64,000 nt of DNA from Carallia brachiata (GCA_021464245.1 JADCRB010000037.1:2000056-2064055), one strand, 5' to 3'. Positions 35,449 to 48,202 are shown, counted from the first letter of the stretch. The notes: generated by a model not told the origin, from the letters alone. Numbers and translations: made by a program.

Positions 35449-38400
35449 GATCAATTTCGTGGATAGCAATAAAATATCATGATTAAATTTCTCGATCGTT
35501 TTCCATATATATGTTTGAAAACTTTATTATGACAAAAAATAAATTTTCATTGTTAATTAAATATAGCGTTTGCTTGTATAAAAATTTAATTGTAGTGTTT
35601 CTTGCTCTTTTGCTTGTATTCAGATATAATACAATACTCCGTTAACAAATGCCCTTTTCTAACATGTATGCAAAATGCAAATTCATTATATTCATTTTTT
35701 AAAAACTAAAAAAACAGAGCCTATATTAATTCTTAGAGATTTTTTCATCAAAGCTCCAATTATGTTGGAATAGTATCATCAATTAAGTTGTGAAATTAAA
35801 TTTAAAATTTAAATTAGTTACTCTTTTTATTGCGAGGATTATTACTTCTCCCTCTATTTTTTACTATACACTTACTATGTTTTTCTCAATGAATAAAATC
35901 CAACAATTCAATTTTAGTGGTGGAGTTGTGGCGTTTAGTCTTGACGTCAAAATTCAATCCTCCCCTAACAAATCTAAAAGAATGCGGAGGTGGTAAAAGC
36001 ATCACGTGCATACGATGAGATTTAATTTAGAGATTTAGACCTTTTTTTTTTGTTAACTGTTCCCCACCATAGGAAAATACTTACATATTGTTACATAGGT
36101 ATATATTTGTTTTTGTATATGGATATACATGGAGTCGTGGAGAGAGATTTTTTTCGGAGGAAGCAGCTTGGGATGGTAGTTGGTGATATATGATTGACTT
36201 TGGGGATATGTAATTGAGTTGGTGTGGGTGGCGATTCATTGCATTGGGGTTCTAGCGGGCATGTAAGGCCAACTTTAAAAGTAAAAAGAAAATAAATACA
36301 GTTTTTATTAAAGATCCGCAACACTATATTGATTTTTTCAGTAGACGTTCTAATAGTTTAGAGATTAAATTTATTTTAAAATTTTCAAGTTCTAATCCGA
36401 AGAAGAGTTGTGTGATTTATAGAGATAGAGAGAACTGATTTATGTAACTTATGGTTTAATAGTCTTTTTTGATGAATAAAAAAAAAACTATATTGGTCCT
36501 ACAAGCTACAATTGATTCAATGCAAGCGTTTAATTTGGGGAGTGAACATTACAACTGACCAATTGCCTGCCTAATTAATGCGATCATGGTGGCAATTTGC
36601 AGCATATTCACTGGCATGGACGAATAATTTCTATTAGCACTTCACTTTGTTGGCGGACCAAAGGAAACTGCCCTTATTCAATACTCCATAGATTCTGAAA
36701 ACGGAAAAACTCATAAAATGCACAGAGGGTTCCACGCATATGAAGTGGAACAGAGTTAAGACAAAAGCCTATGTTAATATTTGTATATACATAAATATAA
36801 TAATAATAATAATTTTCTTATTGTGTTAGTAAAAAAAAAAAATTTTAAAAGTTTTGTTGATAAAAAAATTTAAAAAAAAATTTTTTTTAGAGAATCTCAT
36901 ATGTACACTTTATATTTTAAGATAATACTAATTTAAATTTAAGCTTTAATTTAAAAAAAAAATAGAAAAAATAGTCCGTGTGTACTTTCGATATATGAGT
37001 ATGCATGTTCCTAACTGAATCCTACTGAAAATTTAGCTTGACGCCCTTAAGAAAATATAGGTATCTGATCTGCCTGCAGTGACACGCCCCTCTTATTCCC
37101 GTGTCCTTCCTGAGATTCATCATCTGTTGACATCGATAAAATATGATGTCCAACAAAATGCACTGCAGACTAGCAATCATAATCCAACTGCAATTTAGGT
37201 ATCAGCTTCATCTGGGCTGGATAAAAATGGGCTGGATAAAAATGGCCATTATCTTCGTTGGTGCTTAATACTAAATGGCCGTTGTCTTTATTGCTCTAAC
37301 GGGGCTTCGACTTGATGAGCTCGTTTTTCCTCATGATCTGGCTGGGGGGACCAATGGGGCAGACCCTTGATCGGCTTTTATACTTTGGGCCTTTGTTTTC
37401 ATCACCCTAGCCACCATTAACAAAGCCATTTTGAATTTCGCTGAAAAATCCATGGACCAAACATAAAAAAATAACAATAATTTCGTTGACAAACCCTTGT
37501 GGGCAAGGGAGACAAAGTGCTGTGCTCGCCATGCTGTTTGGCTGTCCATCTGGCATATTTACCCTAGTCGGCTCTTCGGGGAACCCAGTGCAGCACCTGT
37601 GTGCATCTGTTTAATGCAAGTTTTTTCAGCTTTTATGGCAGTTGCACTCAATGCCTTGGTCATTCCTGATTTGGTTCGACTAAACAAAGTTTCATTATGT
37701 TCTCTTTTTAACCAATGGAATCCGTTATCCGTCTGATAAAACAATTCGTCAAGTTTCACCTTTTTTTTCCCCTTATTTTTAGCCAAATAAAATATGCACT
37801 TCGGAAAAAAAAAAATAGAAACAAAAAAGCAATCTCACATCTAAAATGCTTAAGATTGCTACGTGATCAAATGTAATTAACTTGTCAAGGTTACTCACGT
37901 GTAAAGTATTTTCTTCTTTTAATTTGCTAAGATCCTTTTGGCAAAATCGACCAATTTCAAGGCACGCACCCAACAATGTATATGTGCAATATAAATTTAG
38001 TTTTATATGAGGGATAAATAATTAAAAACTTGACTAAACAAATTATATGAACAATATGTCTTTGATCAGTTGGGTGCGAATGCGTTATATGAGACATGTG
38101 GGTTGTAGGGATGGTTAGAGCATGGTCTAAATCTCCATAAAATATTTTTGGAATTTAGAATTACAGGGCGATTTGGTTCAGTTGCGGCAATTTTCAAACT
38201 CCCAATCGCCAAACACAATTTATCTAAATTACAAATTATATTCAATCGGTTTTAGCTGTTAAGAATCGACTTAATCAGGAAAATTCAGCATAAAGACAAA
38301 TACAGGCTCTTATGGTATTTGTTATTCGTCTGCTTGTTTGCAGCCCGGTCCTTTTCTTGTTAGTCTCTTGCTTGCTTCCAGCCCAGTTCTTCAACCCATT

Positions 38401-38970
38401 TCAGTCCCTCCAACATTCTATTTTTTTGTAAAAAAATGGGAAAACAAATTGGTATCTCACAGTTTCTCCGTAGAAGAATGCGTTCTATCATAAGAACAAA
38501 CTTTTGAATACAAACATTTAATTCTACTGAATGTATTGGTAAAAACTACAACCCTTGACTTTTGGCATAAGAACAAATGAGTTCCTTCATCGCAACACAA
38601 TGCAACTAAATGAAGCTTAGGCCTCTCTGTTCATTTGGGTTTGGATCGCCATCTATGACCCAGTCTGCAAAAACCGGGCCAGTAGTTTTCCTTGACGTCT
38701 TCAGGCCATTAATCATTGGTTGTTTTCAGAGCCCATTGACACTTCCTCTAGTTTTTGGGCCATTTGGTTAAGCTAACATGAAATTTCAATTTTAGCACCA
38801 CCCTCAATTTAGCATTAATCAGCAGTATTAAGTACGTTAAATACCTATTGTAAGATTTTTGTCGTTTTTTGGAGTCATATCTAATTCAGTATAAATTAAT
38901 CAGTCTATTAAATTAAATATTGAATAGTTCAAACTAAAAAAATAAATTTAATATAAACAATTCTTGCATG
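35449..38970. other. Intergenic DNA between GPAT6-like and RPN8
   Basis: No supportable gene. A GC-richer patch at 37,200-37,790 is open on both strands for 70-80 codons without any recognisable domain. An 18-bp direct duplication (GGGCTGGATAAAAATGGG region) lies at about 37,212-37,245. Other parts are AT-rich. Confidence 0.4.
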
Positions 38971-38977
38971 CCCTCTT

Positions 38978-38983
38978 TATAAA
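38978..38983 (+). promoter_or_regulatory. Possible TATA box of RPN8
   Basis: TATAAA in CCTCTTTATAAACGC, 160 bp upstream of the RPN8 ATG. Position and context are plausible, but housekeeping genes often lack a TATA box. Confidence 0.35.
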
Positions 38984-39142
38984 CGCATACTGTTCCTAAA
39001 AAAATAATTTAAAAAAAAAAAACCAAAACAAAACAAAAGCAAATTACCATTAGAAACTTAACTATTTTAGAGGACGAAAGAACAAAAGGAAATCAAGGAA
39101 ACGAAAAAGGTAGTGTTGGGTGGAAGATTGGGTGGGGAGGGA

Positions 39143-42100
39143 ATGGATGTAATAAAGACGCAGCAAGTGCAATCGAGGCCGATCGAGAAGGTGGTGGTGC
39201 ACCCGCTGGTTCTACTGAGCATAGTTGACAACTACAACCGAGTCGCCAAGGAGACTCGCAAGCGAGTCATTGGCGTCTTACTCGGCAGCTCCTTCAAAGG
39301 CACCGTCGATGTCTCCAATAGCTTTGCAGGTATTTTTACTACTCGCCCCCGCCTTTATTTATCTAACTATTATTATTATTATTATTTCAATTTTCTTTTC
39401 TCGTTATGTTCCTGCTGGTTTAGATCTGAAATTCTTTTGTTTTGCTTTGTTTTTTTTTTTTTCTCAATTTCGGCGGTGCTGTTTTGTTTCGTGTTAATTT
39501 TGACTCGGAGGTTTAGGGGTTTTAATCCGACCGACCTTGTTCGGGTGTGAAATAACAATCCTTGGGTCTTACACTTCAGTTGTTGATTTTGCTAAATGGG
39601 TAAATAGTTGTGTTGGATTTTTCGGAATTAGGGTTGCAGGGAGATTGGTTTTGCAAATGATTGATTTCGGAGGATTGTAAATTGTTCACTGGTGGATTTA
39701 CTGTGTACTAGAATGGATGGGATTGTCTGGCAACTGGTAATTAGTTTGTCGTCGGAATGCTACATGTTTCGTTGCTATGGTTTGAATTTGTGATCTTTGG
39801 AATTTTTTATGGTTGAAGGGAAAAAAAACTAATTAAAAGTTTTCCACTGCAGTAGCGTTAAGAATGGAGTTTAATGTTATGGAATGCAGCATTAGCTAGT
39901 GTTATCATGATTTGTGCCTTGTTGTTACATGGACCAGAATTGAAAGTTTGGAATACTGAGATGAATTCTCATTGCTGCGTTGTAACGGAAGGATTTCTAT
40001 TTTGTCAGTGCCCTTTGAAGAAGATGATAAAGACCCCAGTATATGGTTTCTTGACCACAACTATCACGAATCCATGTTTTCGATGTTCAAAAGAATAAAT
40101 GGTAAACTTTGTGTTTCGGCTTTATGTAAATAATGGCTTCCTTTCCTTCTTTTGGGAAGAAATTCTTTTATAATTTTATATCTCTATCTAAGTGTTATGA
40201 ATTTGGGTTAATCTTTTCAGCTAAGGAGCATGTTGTGGGATGGTATAGTACTGGCCCAAAATTGCGAGAGAATGATCTAGACATTCATCAATTGTTCCAC
40301 AGGTAAGAACCATGACATTATTTTGTGTTTTTTTTTTTTTCCCCTGGTTCCTTTTCATCTGGCTTAGTTTTAGAGCCACATCCTTTGGTACATTTCATGG
40401 CTCTAAATGTAATGTTCTAATTTCTTGCTTTTCTGAGAAAATTTATTATGAGGCATTGTGGCTTACACTTGGTCTGCTGCATCCTTTCAAAGGTCACTTT
40501 CTTGATCAAGTTCTTTATGATAATGTAGCTACGTCCCAAATCCAGTGTTGGTTATCATTGATGTGCAGCCCAAGGAGCTTGGAATACCCACCAAGGCGTA
40601 TTACGATGTTGAAGAGGTTAAGGAGGTGAGACCGATATAAAATGAGTAATAAAATACAGAAGGTTTGCTCGATGTAGCTCAACATGCTGCCTTTCTCAGT
40701 AATCAGTACCCATTTTGTCGTTAAATCAATGTCTTTGAATGATTGCAGAATGCCACTCAAAAGAGCCAGAAGGTATTTGTTCACGTGCCTTCAGAAATTG
40801 CTGCTCATGAGGTTGAGGAAATTGGTATGCACATTCATTATATAGCCATGTTTTAATTGTGTCTATGCCCTAATTGTTTGGGAGTTAATATTTAGCGGTG
40901 TCCGTGTCTTGTCTGTGTTCATGTCCATGTATGTCCTTCATTGTTTGTAACCCATCTCCAGGTGTTGAACACTTACTAAGGGATGTGAAGGATACCACCA
41001 TTAGTACGCTTGCAACTGAGGTTTGTCTTTGCTGACTCTCTTTCTCTCTCTCAGACATACACATACACACACGCTCACGCACGCACACTGCGTCTTATGT
41101 TCACTTTCCTATGGAGTTCACTTAGGTTAAATATCAATTTCGTGGAGGTCAAAATACATCTGCACTTGAAGAAAGCTAAGGATCATAACGATCTTTTGCA
41201 TCAGGTTACTGCGAAACTTACTGCCTTAAAGGGCTTGGATGCACGATTACAAGAAATACGTGGTTACCTTGACCTTGTCATTGATGGAAAGCTTCCACTA
41301 AATCACGAGATACTCTACCACTTACAGGTATTCAATTTGCTATTGGCCTTAAATAAGCCTGCAAATTTCAACATTTTTTTTTTTCATTTTTACCTGCAGA
41401 TTATTATGTTATTGCTGTCTATGACCTATATAGAATGATCAGCCTAACCAAAGCATCACAACAAGAGGAAATTAGCCTTATGAATGGAATCTATTTAGCT
41501 GCCTTTTGATGCAACTTTGTGAGCCAAAGATGATAATTTTAGAGCTGTTCCCATGTAATGGGCTTGTTGGAGTGTGGTTTATGCTGTCATCTTAGACATT
41601 GGATTTCTAGTATAAAATTTCTGTGTTGATTTAATCAGCAGCACAACAAGGATCATCTGCCTCTTTTCCATTTCCTCGCTTTTCTTTTTTTGCTTCATAT
41701 ATGTCTTATAGTTGAGAAGTGGGAAATAGCCCAGTCTAATATGAAGTATATAAATAGTCCTGTTTATGAAAACTATGGATTGCATTGCTGGCCCAAGTAT
41801 GTCAGAATCAAACTACAAAACACTGTATAGCTATACTGTGCTTAGCCAATCTTTTCACGTTGACTTTGTATTTTTCACTGCAGGATGTGTTCAACTTACT
41901 GCCAAATCTTAATGTGACTGAGTTAGTTAAAGCTTTTGCTGGTAACATGAGTCAAAATTACCCCTTTGTGGAAAATTGTTCAATGTGGTGTTTGGTTGAG
42001 TTTGCAGAACATTGATCTATTTTATCCTTTGTGTGCAGTAAAAACAAATGATATGATGCTGGTAATTTATCTCTCATCTCTCATTCGAAGTGTTATTGCA

Positions 42101-42292
42101 CTCCACAACTTGATCAATAATAAGGTGACATACCTTCTTACCATGCAGTTATACTGGCGATCATCTATTCTCTTGGTTATTAACAATATTTCTTCTTCCT
42201 TGCAAATTTGCTTCGTACAGATGCTCAATAAAGAACATGAGAAAGCCGAGGATGCAAAATCAGCAAATGTGCCAATTATAAGTGGAAGCTGA
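39143..42292 (+). CDS. RPN8: 26S proteasome lid subunit RPN8 (PSMD7, MPN domain)
   Basis: RPN8 is the catalytically inactive MPN partner of the deubiquitinase RPN11 in the 19S lid. Ten exons with GT-AG introns join in frame: 39143-39329, 40009-40101, 40221-40302, 40529-40625, 40749-40824, 40962-41020, 41205-41327, 41884-41941, 42039-42124 and 42221-42292. They give 310 aa, the length I recall for both Arabidopsis RPN8 proteins. The MPN domain begins at [17 protein letters not shown] (residues 17-33) and includes [20 protein letters not shown] and [18 protein letters not shown]. No JAMM zinc motif (HxH...D) is present, as expected. The C-terminal helices ([60 protein letters not shown]) follow, then a charged tail. 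The ATG was chosen by homology; the frame opens further upstream without an ATG. It is convergent with the BAHD gene, with 1,246 bp between stop codons. Confidence 0.97.
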
Positions 42293-42616
42293 ATATGCAT
42301 TCTATGGTTCAAGGTCTTTTTTCGTGATGGAGATCACACTTCTAAGCAGAAAAAAATTGAACTGGTTTAGGTAATGGTCCATCTGAGGCACCCATGGAGA
42401 ATTTTGTGTTCTTAATAGAGCACCAAGCTGAGATTCACATTCTTGATTTGATACCATGATTGACCTGTGTAATTGCTTAGCGTTTAAACCATTTTCAGTA
42501 GGCGTGTTATATGCCTTTTGATGTATTTCGATTGGTGCTTCAAACCCCTGCTTTGGCACTTTACACCTTGGTTATAGTTTCTTTTGTGCAGCTGATGATG
42601 AATGTCTCTGTTTAAT

Positions 42617-42792
42617 TTTTCGTATGGGATTATTTTCTTGCAGAAATTGAAGGTTCCTAAATGATAGGAATACGTTTGTGAGATTAACTTTTATATGCAT
42701 GAGATTAACTTTTCGTATGGGATTATTTTCTTGCAGAAATTGAAGGTTCCTAAATGATATGAATACGTTTGTGAGACTAACTTTTATGTGTA
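42617..42792 (+). repeat. 93-bp tandem duplication downstream of RPN8
   Basis: The unit starting TTTTCGTATGGGATTATT (near 42617) recurs 93 bp later (near 42710). It includes TTGCAGAAATTGAAGG and ATACGTTTGTGAGA. Only a handful of mismatches separate the copies (for example GATAGGAA against GATATGAA). It may lie in the RPN8 3' untranslated region or just beyond. Confidence 0.85.
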
Positions 42793-43182
42793 TGATGAAG
42801 TGCGTATTTGTGGTGTTCAAAAAAGTGTGTATTTCTGAAACACAAACAATTTGCTATGAACATGGATACCGTCCAAACGCGTTCATTAATCATTGGATTA
42901 AAATGAACGTATACTATGCAATACGATTCAATCGTGATGAGGCGGAAATACGATCGATATGTTTTGAGGCAAATTGGAATCCATTACAAGAAAATTTATT
43001 TGTGTTGTAAATATTTCTTTGTTGCAAAAATCTGTGTTTCCATCTGCGTTGAAGATGTAGGTTGCCATCTACCAAGGCCAATCTGATTCAAAATTCAAAT
43101 GAGGAAATCGGTATTTATGCATTCAAAACAAATCGAGTGATTTAATGCAATTTGAAATGGACGCGATAAATTACGGTCTAAC

Positions 43183-43327
43183 GAACTTTCTAATGACCAA
43201 AAAAAGGCGGAACGGTTCATATTTTTTACTATTCGTTCGACCTCGAGCCTGAAGCTGAGACATACTGCATGAACTTAGCGAACTTTTTAATGACAAAAAA
43301 AGAGCGGAACGGTTCATATTTTTTATT
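43183..43327. repeat. Duplicated BAHD 3' terminus in a tandem unit
   Basis: About 60 bp at 43,222-43,280 (TTTTTTACTATTCGTTCGA, then CTGAAGCTGAGACATACTGC) match the last dozen codons plus the immediate 3' flank of the BAHD gene (43,520-43,578). A second, partial tandem copy of the neighbouring sequence (GCGGAACGGTTCATATTTTT) occurs at about 43,208 and 43,305. It is a broken fragment without coding function. Confidence 0.75.
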
Positions 43328-43363
43328 AGAAAAAAAGTGGGTATCCCAACGATTTTTTTTGTT

Positions 43364-43498
43364 AGTTTTGTTTTAAGTGAAATTGTGATTGTTATTTTGA
43401 AACTGTAATTAATATTTTTGAAATACTTATTATTTTTATATTTCAAAAATATTAATCACAATTTTAAAAATAACAGGTGTGGTTTCACTCGAAACAAA
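43364..43498. mobile_element. 135-bp hairpin element downstream of the BAHD gene
   Basis: The left arm (TTTGTTTTAAGTGAAATTG, then TTAATATTTTTGAAATA) is complementary to the right arm (TATTTCAAAAATATTAA, then GTTTCACTCGAAACAAA). The loop is about 13 bases at 43,426-43,438. The whole unit forms one long hairpin, typical of a small foldback MITE. It separates the BAHD 3' end from its duplicated fragment. Confidence 0.65.
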
Positions 43499-43538
43499 TT
43501 ATCGGACATATAACCGTACATTTTTACTATTCGTTCGA

Positions 43539-44951
43539 TCACCAGACTGAAGCTGAGACGTATTGCATGAACTCAGCGTCTGATTCAAGTCCAGCCATCG
43601 TCTCAGGTGCCAAAACAACCTCAAGATCAACGCTCCCGTTACCTTCTCTACCGGGGAAGGCCGAGATCTTGCCGTCAAACTTGTTGGCCCTGCCGCTTCT
43701 AACCGCCAAAGGACGGCCCCACCCAAAATCATTGTCATACATCGGAAATCTCGGGGAGCTACCCATAGTTATTGATGCACCGTCGAAGTTCCCTAGCGGG
43801 AACAAACGTGGCTCTTTCTCCCAGTTCTCTATGCCCTTCCGCACTGTGCCATCGCCATGTGCGACGACGTTTTTATGAAGTAGCTCCGCTCCCCAACGCA
43901 AATCCCGAGACAGCAGCTCCCCTGCTGGTGCGACGGTCGGGATGCTCTGTATGGCGTTACCGAAATAGTAGGGGTCGAGCCGGGGCTCAAGCCGGTGCCG
44001 GCAGTTCACAGCCATTCGAAACGTCGTCGTCTTTGATGAGGAAAGCTTTCTGGCGCGTGTCACAGAGCGCCAGAGCTGTGCGCATAAAGATTGAAACGAC
44101 GAGATCTCTATCATTTTATTAATTTTTAATAAAGCATCCGTAGCCGCAAGGAGACGGACGTTTCCGTTAACGATTTTTTTACCGTCGTAACTATGTTTTT
44201 GCTTCCCCAATATCTCCGTCAAATTACCGTTATTAGCTCTACCCTTAAGCTTAAGAATGGCTTCTCGGCTGAAGTGGAAAATTCTCTCGCGCAACGGCTC
44301 ATCGACGGAAAACGTGACCTTAGGCCCGCCGGCGGGGAACTTGAGCACCGCCGGAGAGTCAAATACGGTGTTTCTCGAAAAATCAGGGGAGTTGGAGATT
44401 TTCTTGACTCCCTTACAGATTTCGGCAAAGGTATTGAAGAAATGCCAGAACGAAGTGCCGTCAGTAACGGCATGATTTAAAGTGCAGCCAATGAAGACGC
44501 CGTCGGCGAGCTCCGTGACCTGGACAGCGGCCAAGGGCTTAGAGTGACCGGCGTAACTGAGCGTCCGGTCAAAAGTGAAGAACTCTCTGAAGCTGCCATG
44601 GACATCAAGATCAGGGGAGAGAATGGCGCGGACAGAGAGGTGTCTGGCCTTGGCTTGGACGAAGTCGATGCCAGCATCATTGCAAACTATGTGGACGTGG
44701 CCACTGGGGTCGGTGGAGAGGCGACCGGCGAGAGGAGGGAAGCGGGAGAGAGCGGCGGAGAGAGAGTGCTTGAGGAATGTTACGAGGTCGTCGATGGAGC
44801 AAGGTGGGTAAGAGAGAAGAACACCCTTTTGGATGTATTGACAGGAGAGCATAGGAAGGTCGGATACTGATAGCTTGAGGGTTTTGGTTGTGGATTTTTG
44901 GTCTGGATAAACTGTGCATCTGGAGATGATAGTCGTAGTAGCAGAAGGCAT
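43539..44951 (-). CDS. BAHD (HXXXD-type) acyltransferase
   Basis: BAHD enzymes transfer acyl groups from CoA thioesters to alcohols or amines in the cytosol. This single-exon gene encodes 470 aa, within the usual 430-480. The catalytic HXXXD motif is His160-Ala-Val-Thr-Asp164 followed by GTSFW. The structural DFGWG motif is at 408-412, inside SSPRFPMYDNDFGWGRP. Other family blocks are SRFPPLAGRLS (69-79), LAAVQVTEL-type sequence ending near 148, and SFQSLCAQLWRSVTRAR (285-301). The ATG at 44951 is the first in frame; the reading frame opens upstream only by a non-ATG codon. The overall pattern resembles the uncharacterised Arabidopsis At2g39980-type proteins (recalled, not searched), so acceptor and acyl donor are unknown. 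Codon use is notably GC-rich compared with the neighbouring genes. The gene is intact, and a fragment of its 3' end is duplicated just downstream. Confidence 0.95.
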   Translation of the reverse strand: MPSATTTIISRCTVYPDQKSTTKTLKLSVSDLPMLSCQYIQKGVLLSYPPCSIDDLVTFLKHSLSAALSRFPPLAGRLSTDPSGHVHIVCNDAGIDFVQAKARHLSVRAILSPDLDVHGSFREFFTFDRTLSYAGHSKPLAAVQVTELADGVFIGCTLNHAVTDGTSFWHFFNTFAEICKGVKKISNSPDFSRNTVFDSPAVLKFPAGGPKVTFSVDEPLRERIFHFSREAILKLKGRANNGNLTEILGKQKHSYDGKKIVNGNVRLLAATDALLKINKMIEISSFQSLCAQLWRSVTRARKLSSSKTTTFRMAVNCRHRLEPRLDPYYFGNAIQSIPTVAPAGELLSRDLRWGAELLHKNVVAHGDGTVRKGIENWEKEPRLFPLGNFDGASITMGSSPRFPMYDNDFGWGRPLAVRSGRANKFDGKISAFPGREGNGSVDLEVVLAPETMAGLESDAEFMQYVSASVW

Positions 44952-45084
44952 CTTTTCCTTTCTGTTTTGCAGTTTAATTAATTTTGCTTGGTTTATCACT
45001 CTCTAATGCCTAAGAGTACGTAGAGAGAGCTAGGCTTAAAATATTGGGTTACTCTGTGCAGGCAAGGAGATGTGGTGGTGGGGG

Positions 45085-45092
45085 TATATATA
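45085..45092 (-). promoter_or_regulatory. TATA box of the BAHD gene
   Basis: On the minus strand, TATATATA lies in GGCTATATATACCCCC, about 135 bp upstream of the ATG, a good distance for a plant leader of about 100 bp. A G-box (CACGTG, 45582-45587) lies some 500 bp further upstream. Confidence 0.6.
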
Positions 45093-45093
45093 G

Positions 45094-48000
45094 CCGAAGA
45101 GCGTGTGGTTGGATTCATGAACTTAGCTGGTAGGTATTAGAGATTTTTATTTTAATTTTTTTATAAAATAATTGTAATTTATTTATAATTTTATATTATA
45201 TAATAAGTGAGATTTATTTAAATAAAAAATAAAAAATAATATTTAAATGATATTAGATTATGAGTTAATTTTATCAAAAAAAATAAAATAATTAGTAAGT
45301 ATATAAATATTATGATTATTTTCTGTTGCATCATATTCATTTGTTTATGTATTCGCTGGCTATGGCATTATGTCAGGAGGTCGGAGAAAGATTCCATCCG
45401 ATCTCTTCTAAATCTCTTTGCTTCTAGCTCTAATTATCTTTTAATCGTAATATGAATTTTGTTTTTTTTTTTTTTTAATAAAAAAAATTCATTTGTTTGT
45501 GCTTGTGTTCTTTGTATGATGATTGCAGGATATGTTTAGTGGGAGTGTTTGTATAGTGGAGAGAAAGTTGAGGTGGTTAACCACGTGTACACAGTGCCAA
45601 TATAGGTGAGGGTGGAGAAAAGGCAAATGTTAGGACCAAGCTTTTTGGACGAAGGATAACTCGAGTTTTGTTATCCTGATGCCATTCGATTTAAAAATTT
45701 TGTTTAAAAGATTTTTTTTTTTTTTTGTAAAATCATACTATGTAACAAGGATAACCGAATTTGCAATAATCTACTACGAAAAAGTGCATCAAGCTTTATT
45801 AAACAATTCGTCACATTATTTTTGTAGTATATCTGGTAATTTTGGTAAAAAATTTAAATTTAGGAAATAAGTATTTTAATTTAACATAAGGCCCCTCAGT
45901 TGTTTGTTCAAATCCTCCTCCATCCGTGTAATCGCAATGTAGAGAGAAAAAGATATATAAGGGGGCGAACTTTGACCACGAAAGGAGTAGCCTAGCTAGA
46001 TAAAAGCAAAAGGAAAATTTATGAAATCAATCTGTTATTTAAACTTGAAAAATTTTTAATTTGATTCGTTTAAAGTATAAATTAAGTTAATTTATTTTAA
46101 ATATAAATGAAAATAAAGCTTCAAATGCCACAAATGAAAATTTTTTAAAGTCGTAAGAGAATTAAAATTTCAATCATCTCAAATTCTTACAAAATATAAA
46201 GTTTAATTCTAATATAAGTTATTCCCGTTAATAAGGTAACAACAAATGTAGTAAAGCAAGCTTTGCTCTTAAAAAGAACTTTGACCAATGTTTATCTTTA
46301 CGCACATGAACAATGAGGGTAAAGGTCCGGAAAAGACTATAATTGTCTTTTCAGGAAATTAAGGGAATCGACCTGTGCACATGCTTGCAGTACTATTGAT
46401 GCAACAACCTCAAATTTGTCGCGTGCTTCCAGCTACCATATGAAAACAACAATGGCAGGTAATTCCTCGATCCGTGAATCACCATGCAGCTTTCTTTTTC
46501 GTTAATCATATTTACAAATTAAAAAAAAATAAAATAATAGCAAAGATTTTTATTTAATTTATTTTTGTTAACAAGTATAGCTCACTAATGATGTTACACA
46601 AGTGAAGTTTTTTTGAAATAAAATAATTAAAAAATTAAATTTATATAAATCAAGACAATGAGTGAGCCACTTAAAAAAAAAAAAAAAAAGTGAAAATAAC
46701 AAACACCGAGTTAATTGTCCATTCTTATTGTTTTCGGTGGAGGCCTATTAATTGTAAATATGCCAAAGTAGGAAACTAGGGTGTTTCTTTCCAAGTATCG
46801 TCGTGTAAACTTTACTTATGGGAGACGAAAGAATCGAATAGAGGAAACTTTAGATGAAACGGGAAGAGCTAACTGTTCATATACAAGTAAAGCCTCAGCC
46901 TTATCTAATGGAAATCTTGTTTTGTAGAGGTGTTCCCGTTATCGACATTGTGTTTGGCTACCCATCCATGGCGGGTGGGGGTTTTACAGAGCTATTCCAC
47001 AAACTAATTAATTAGTAGCTAGTGGAGAAACAAGTGGACATATTTTAGTTTGATGTATGTATGTATTAACCTCGTTTTAATTTTCCTATTCACTTGCAAA
47101 TCTCTAATTTATCCATTAACTCAATTGTATATTTGTCGAGTTAGTTTTACTGTATTAAAAACTCGATGAGATTTATCAAAAACAAAAAAGGAATATTTTG
47201 ATAGAGTATCCCACCTACACATACATGTTACGTATATCCATATTTTGTTTATCTATTTTGTAAATGCACTAACATTTTCCTATGCATTCAAATTAAAACT
47301 CAGATTTAGTGAGAAATTGAGTGAATTATGGTTTGAACCTCCCATTCTCTCCCAAAAGTTGTAGGCTTACAATGAACTAAACTAAACTTGGTTGGCTTAT
47401 ACACTAAAACTTGTGCTAATCCTTTTCTTAATACAAAAATCTTTGGGCAAAACGTACAAAAAGGTCTTTGCAGTTTGTTTTCCCACACAAAACAGTAATA
47501 CAATTTTTTTAATTTTCAAACACTTCTTGATCAAAGGTACTTTGCTACCCATCCATATTGCCACATTGGTAGGATTTCATTTTCAAACACTTAGTGGAGG
47601 AAGAACTTTATGTATAATCGAAACTGATTGACATAAACTGACCTCAAAGATCAAAGAGTATAATTGAAACTAAATCTTAGGGACGTATTTATAAATTTCT
47701 TTTTATAAATATTGAATATAGCTTGTGCAAGGACTTGAAAACGAAGAGAAAAATGAGTTGCGCTTAAATTAATGTTGAATTTTAAAGCTAATGTGTGGTG
47801 AGAGAGAGAGTTAATGTACACAATAAACGGATAAAGTGATGGCAACTTAATCAATGAGTTTGATTTCTTTCTTCAATCAATGCGTAAATCATTCCTCATA
47901 GAAAACAAAGGTCCATGAACATTTTCAGATCCTGGGTGGTGTCAAAAGCTTCCAGGCTGACAGAATATCCTTGTTTTGGTTCTATTTAACTCAATCAATT

Positions 48001-48202
48001 AAGTGAGGAACCCCTGAATAATATGTTGGTATCTCTTTTTTTTTTTGGTAAACTTGAAAATAGTTAGTAATAATCAATTTGTTAGTAATTAGAAAAGAAT
48101 GAGAAGTAAATGCACTACACTATGAAAGAAAAGCCCTCAAATTTACCTAATAATTATTTTTTAAAGAAGACATATGACCTCTCAAACTTTTCTGCAAACT
48201 TT
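45094..48202. other. AT-rich intergenic DNA upstream of the BAHD gene
   Basis: No supportable gene. It contains the BAHD distal promoter (including the G-box at 45,582) and long A- or T-runs. Confidence 0.45.

Larger units (their letters stand above)
42293..43538. other. Convergent intergenic region RPN8 / BAHD
   Basis: It holds the 3' untranslated ends of both genes and three layered repeats: a 93-bp tandem duplication next to RPN8, a duplicated piece of the BAHD 3' end, and a hairpin element. No additional gene is visible. Confidence 0.6.

Noticed and set aside
40312..40629. 105-codon frame covering part of an RPN8 exon
   Set aside because: It reads the RPN8 intron and exon 4 in a wrong frame.
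39143..42292. Active JAMM metalloprotease reading of the MPN protein
   Set aside because: The zinc-binding HxH...D residues are absent and the sequence matches RPN8, not RPN11.
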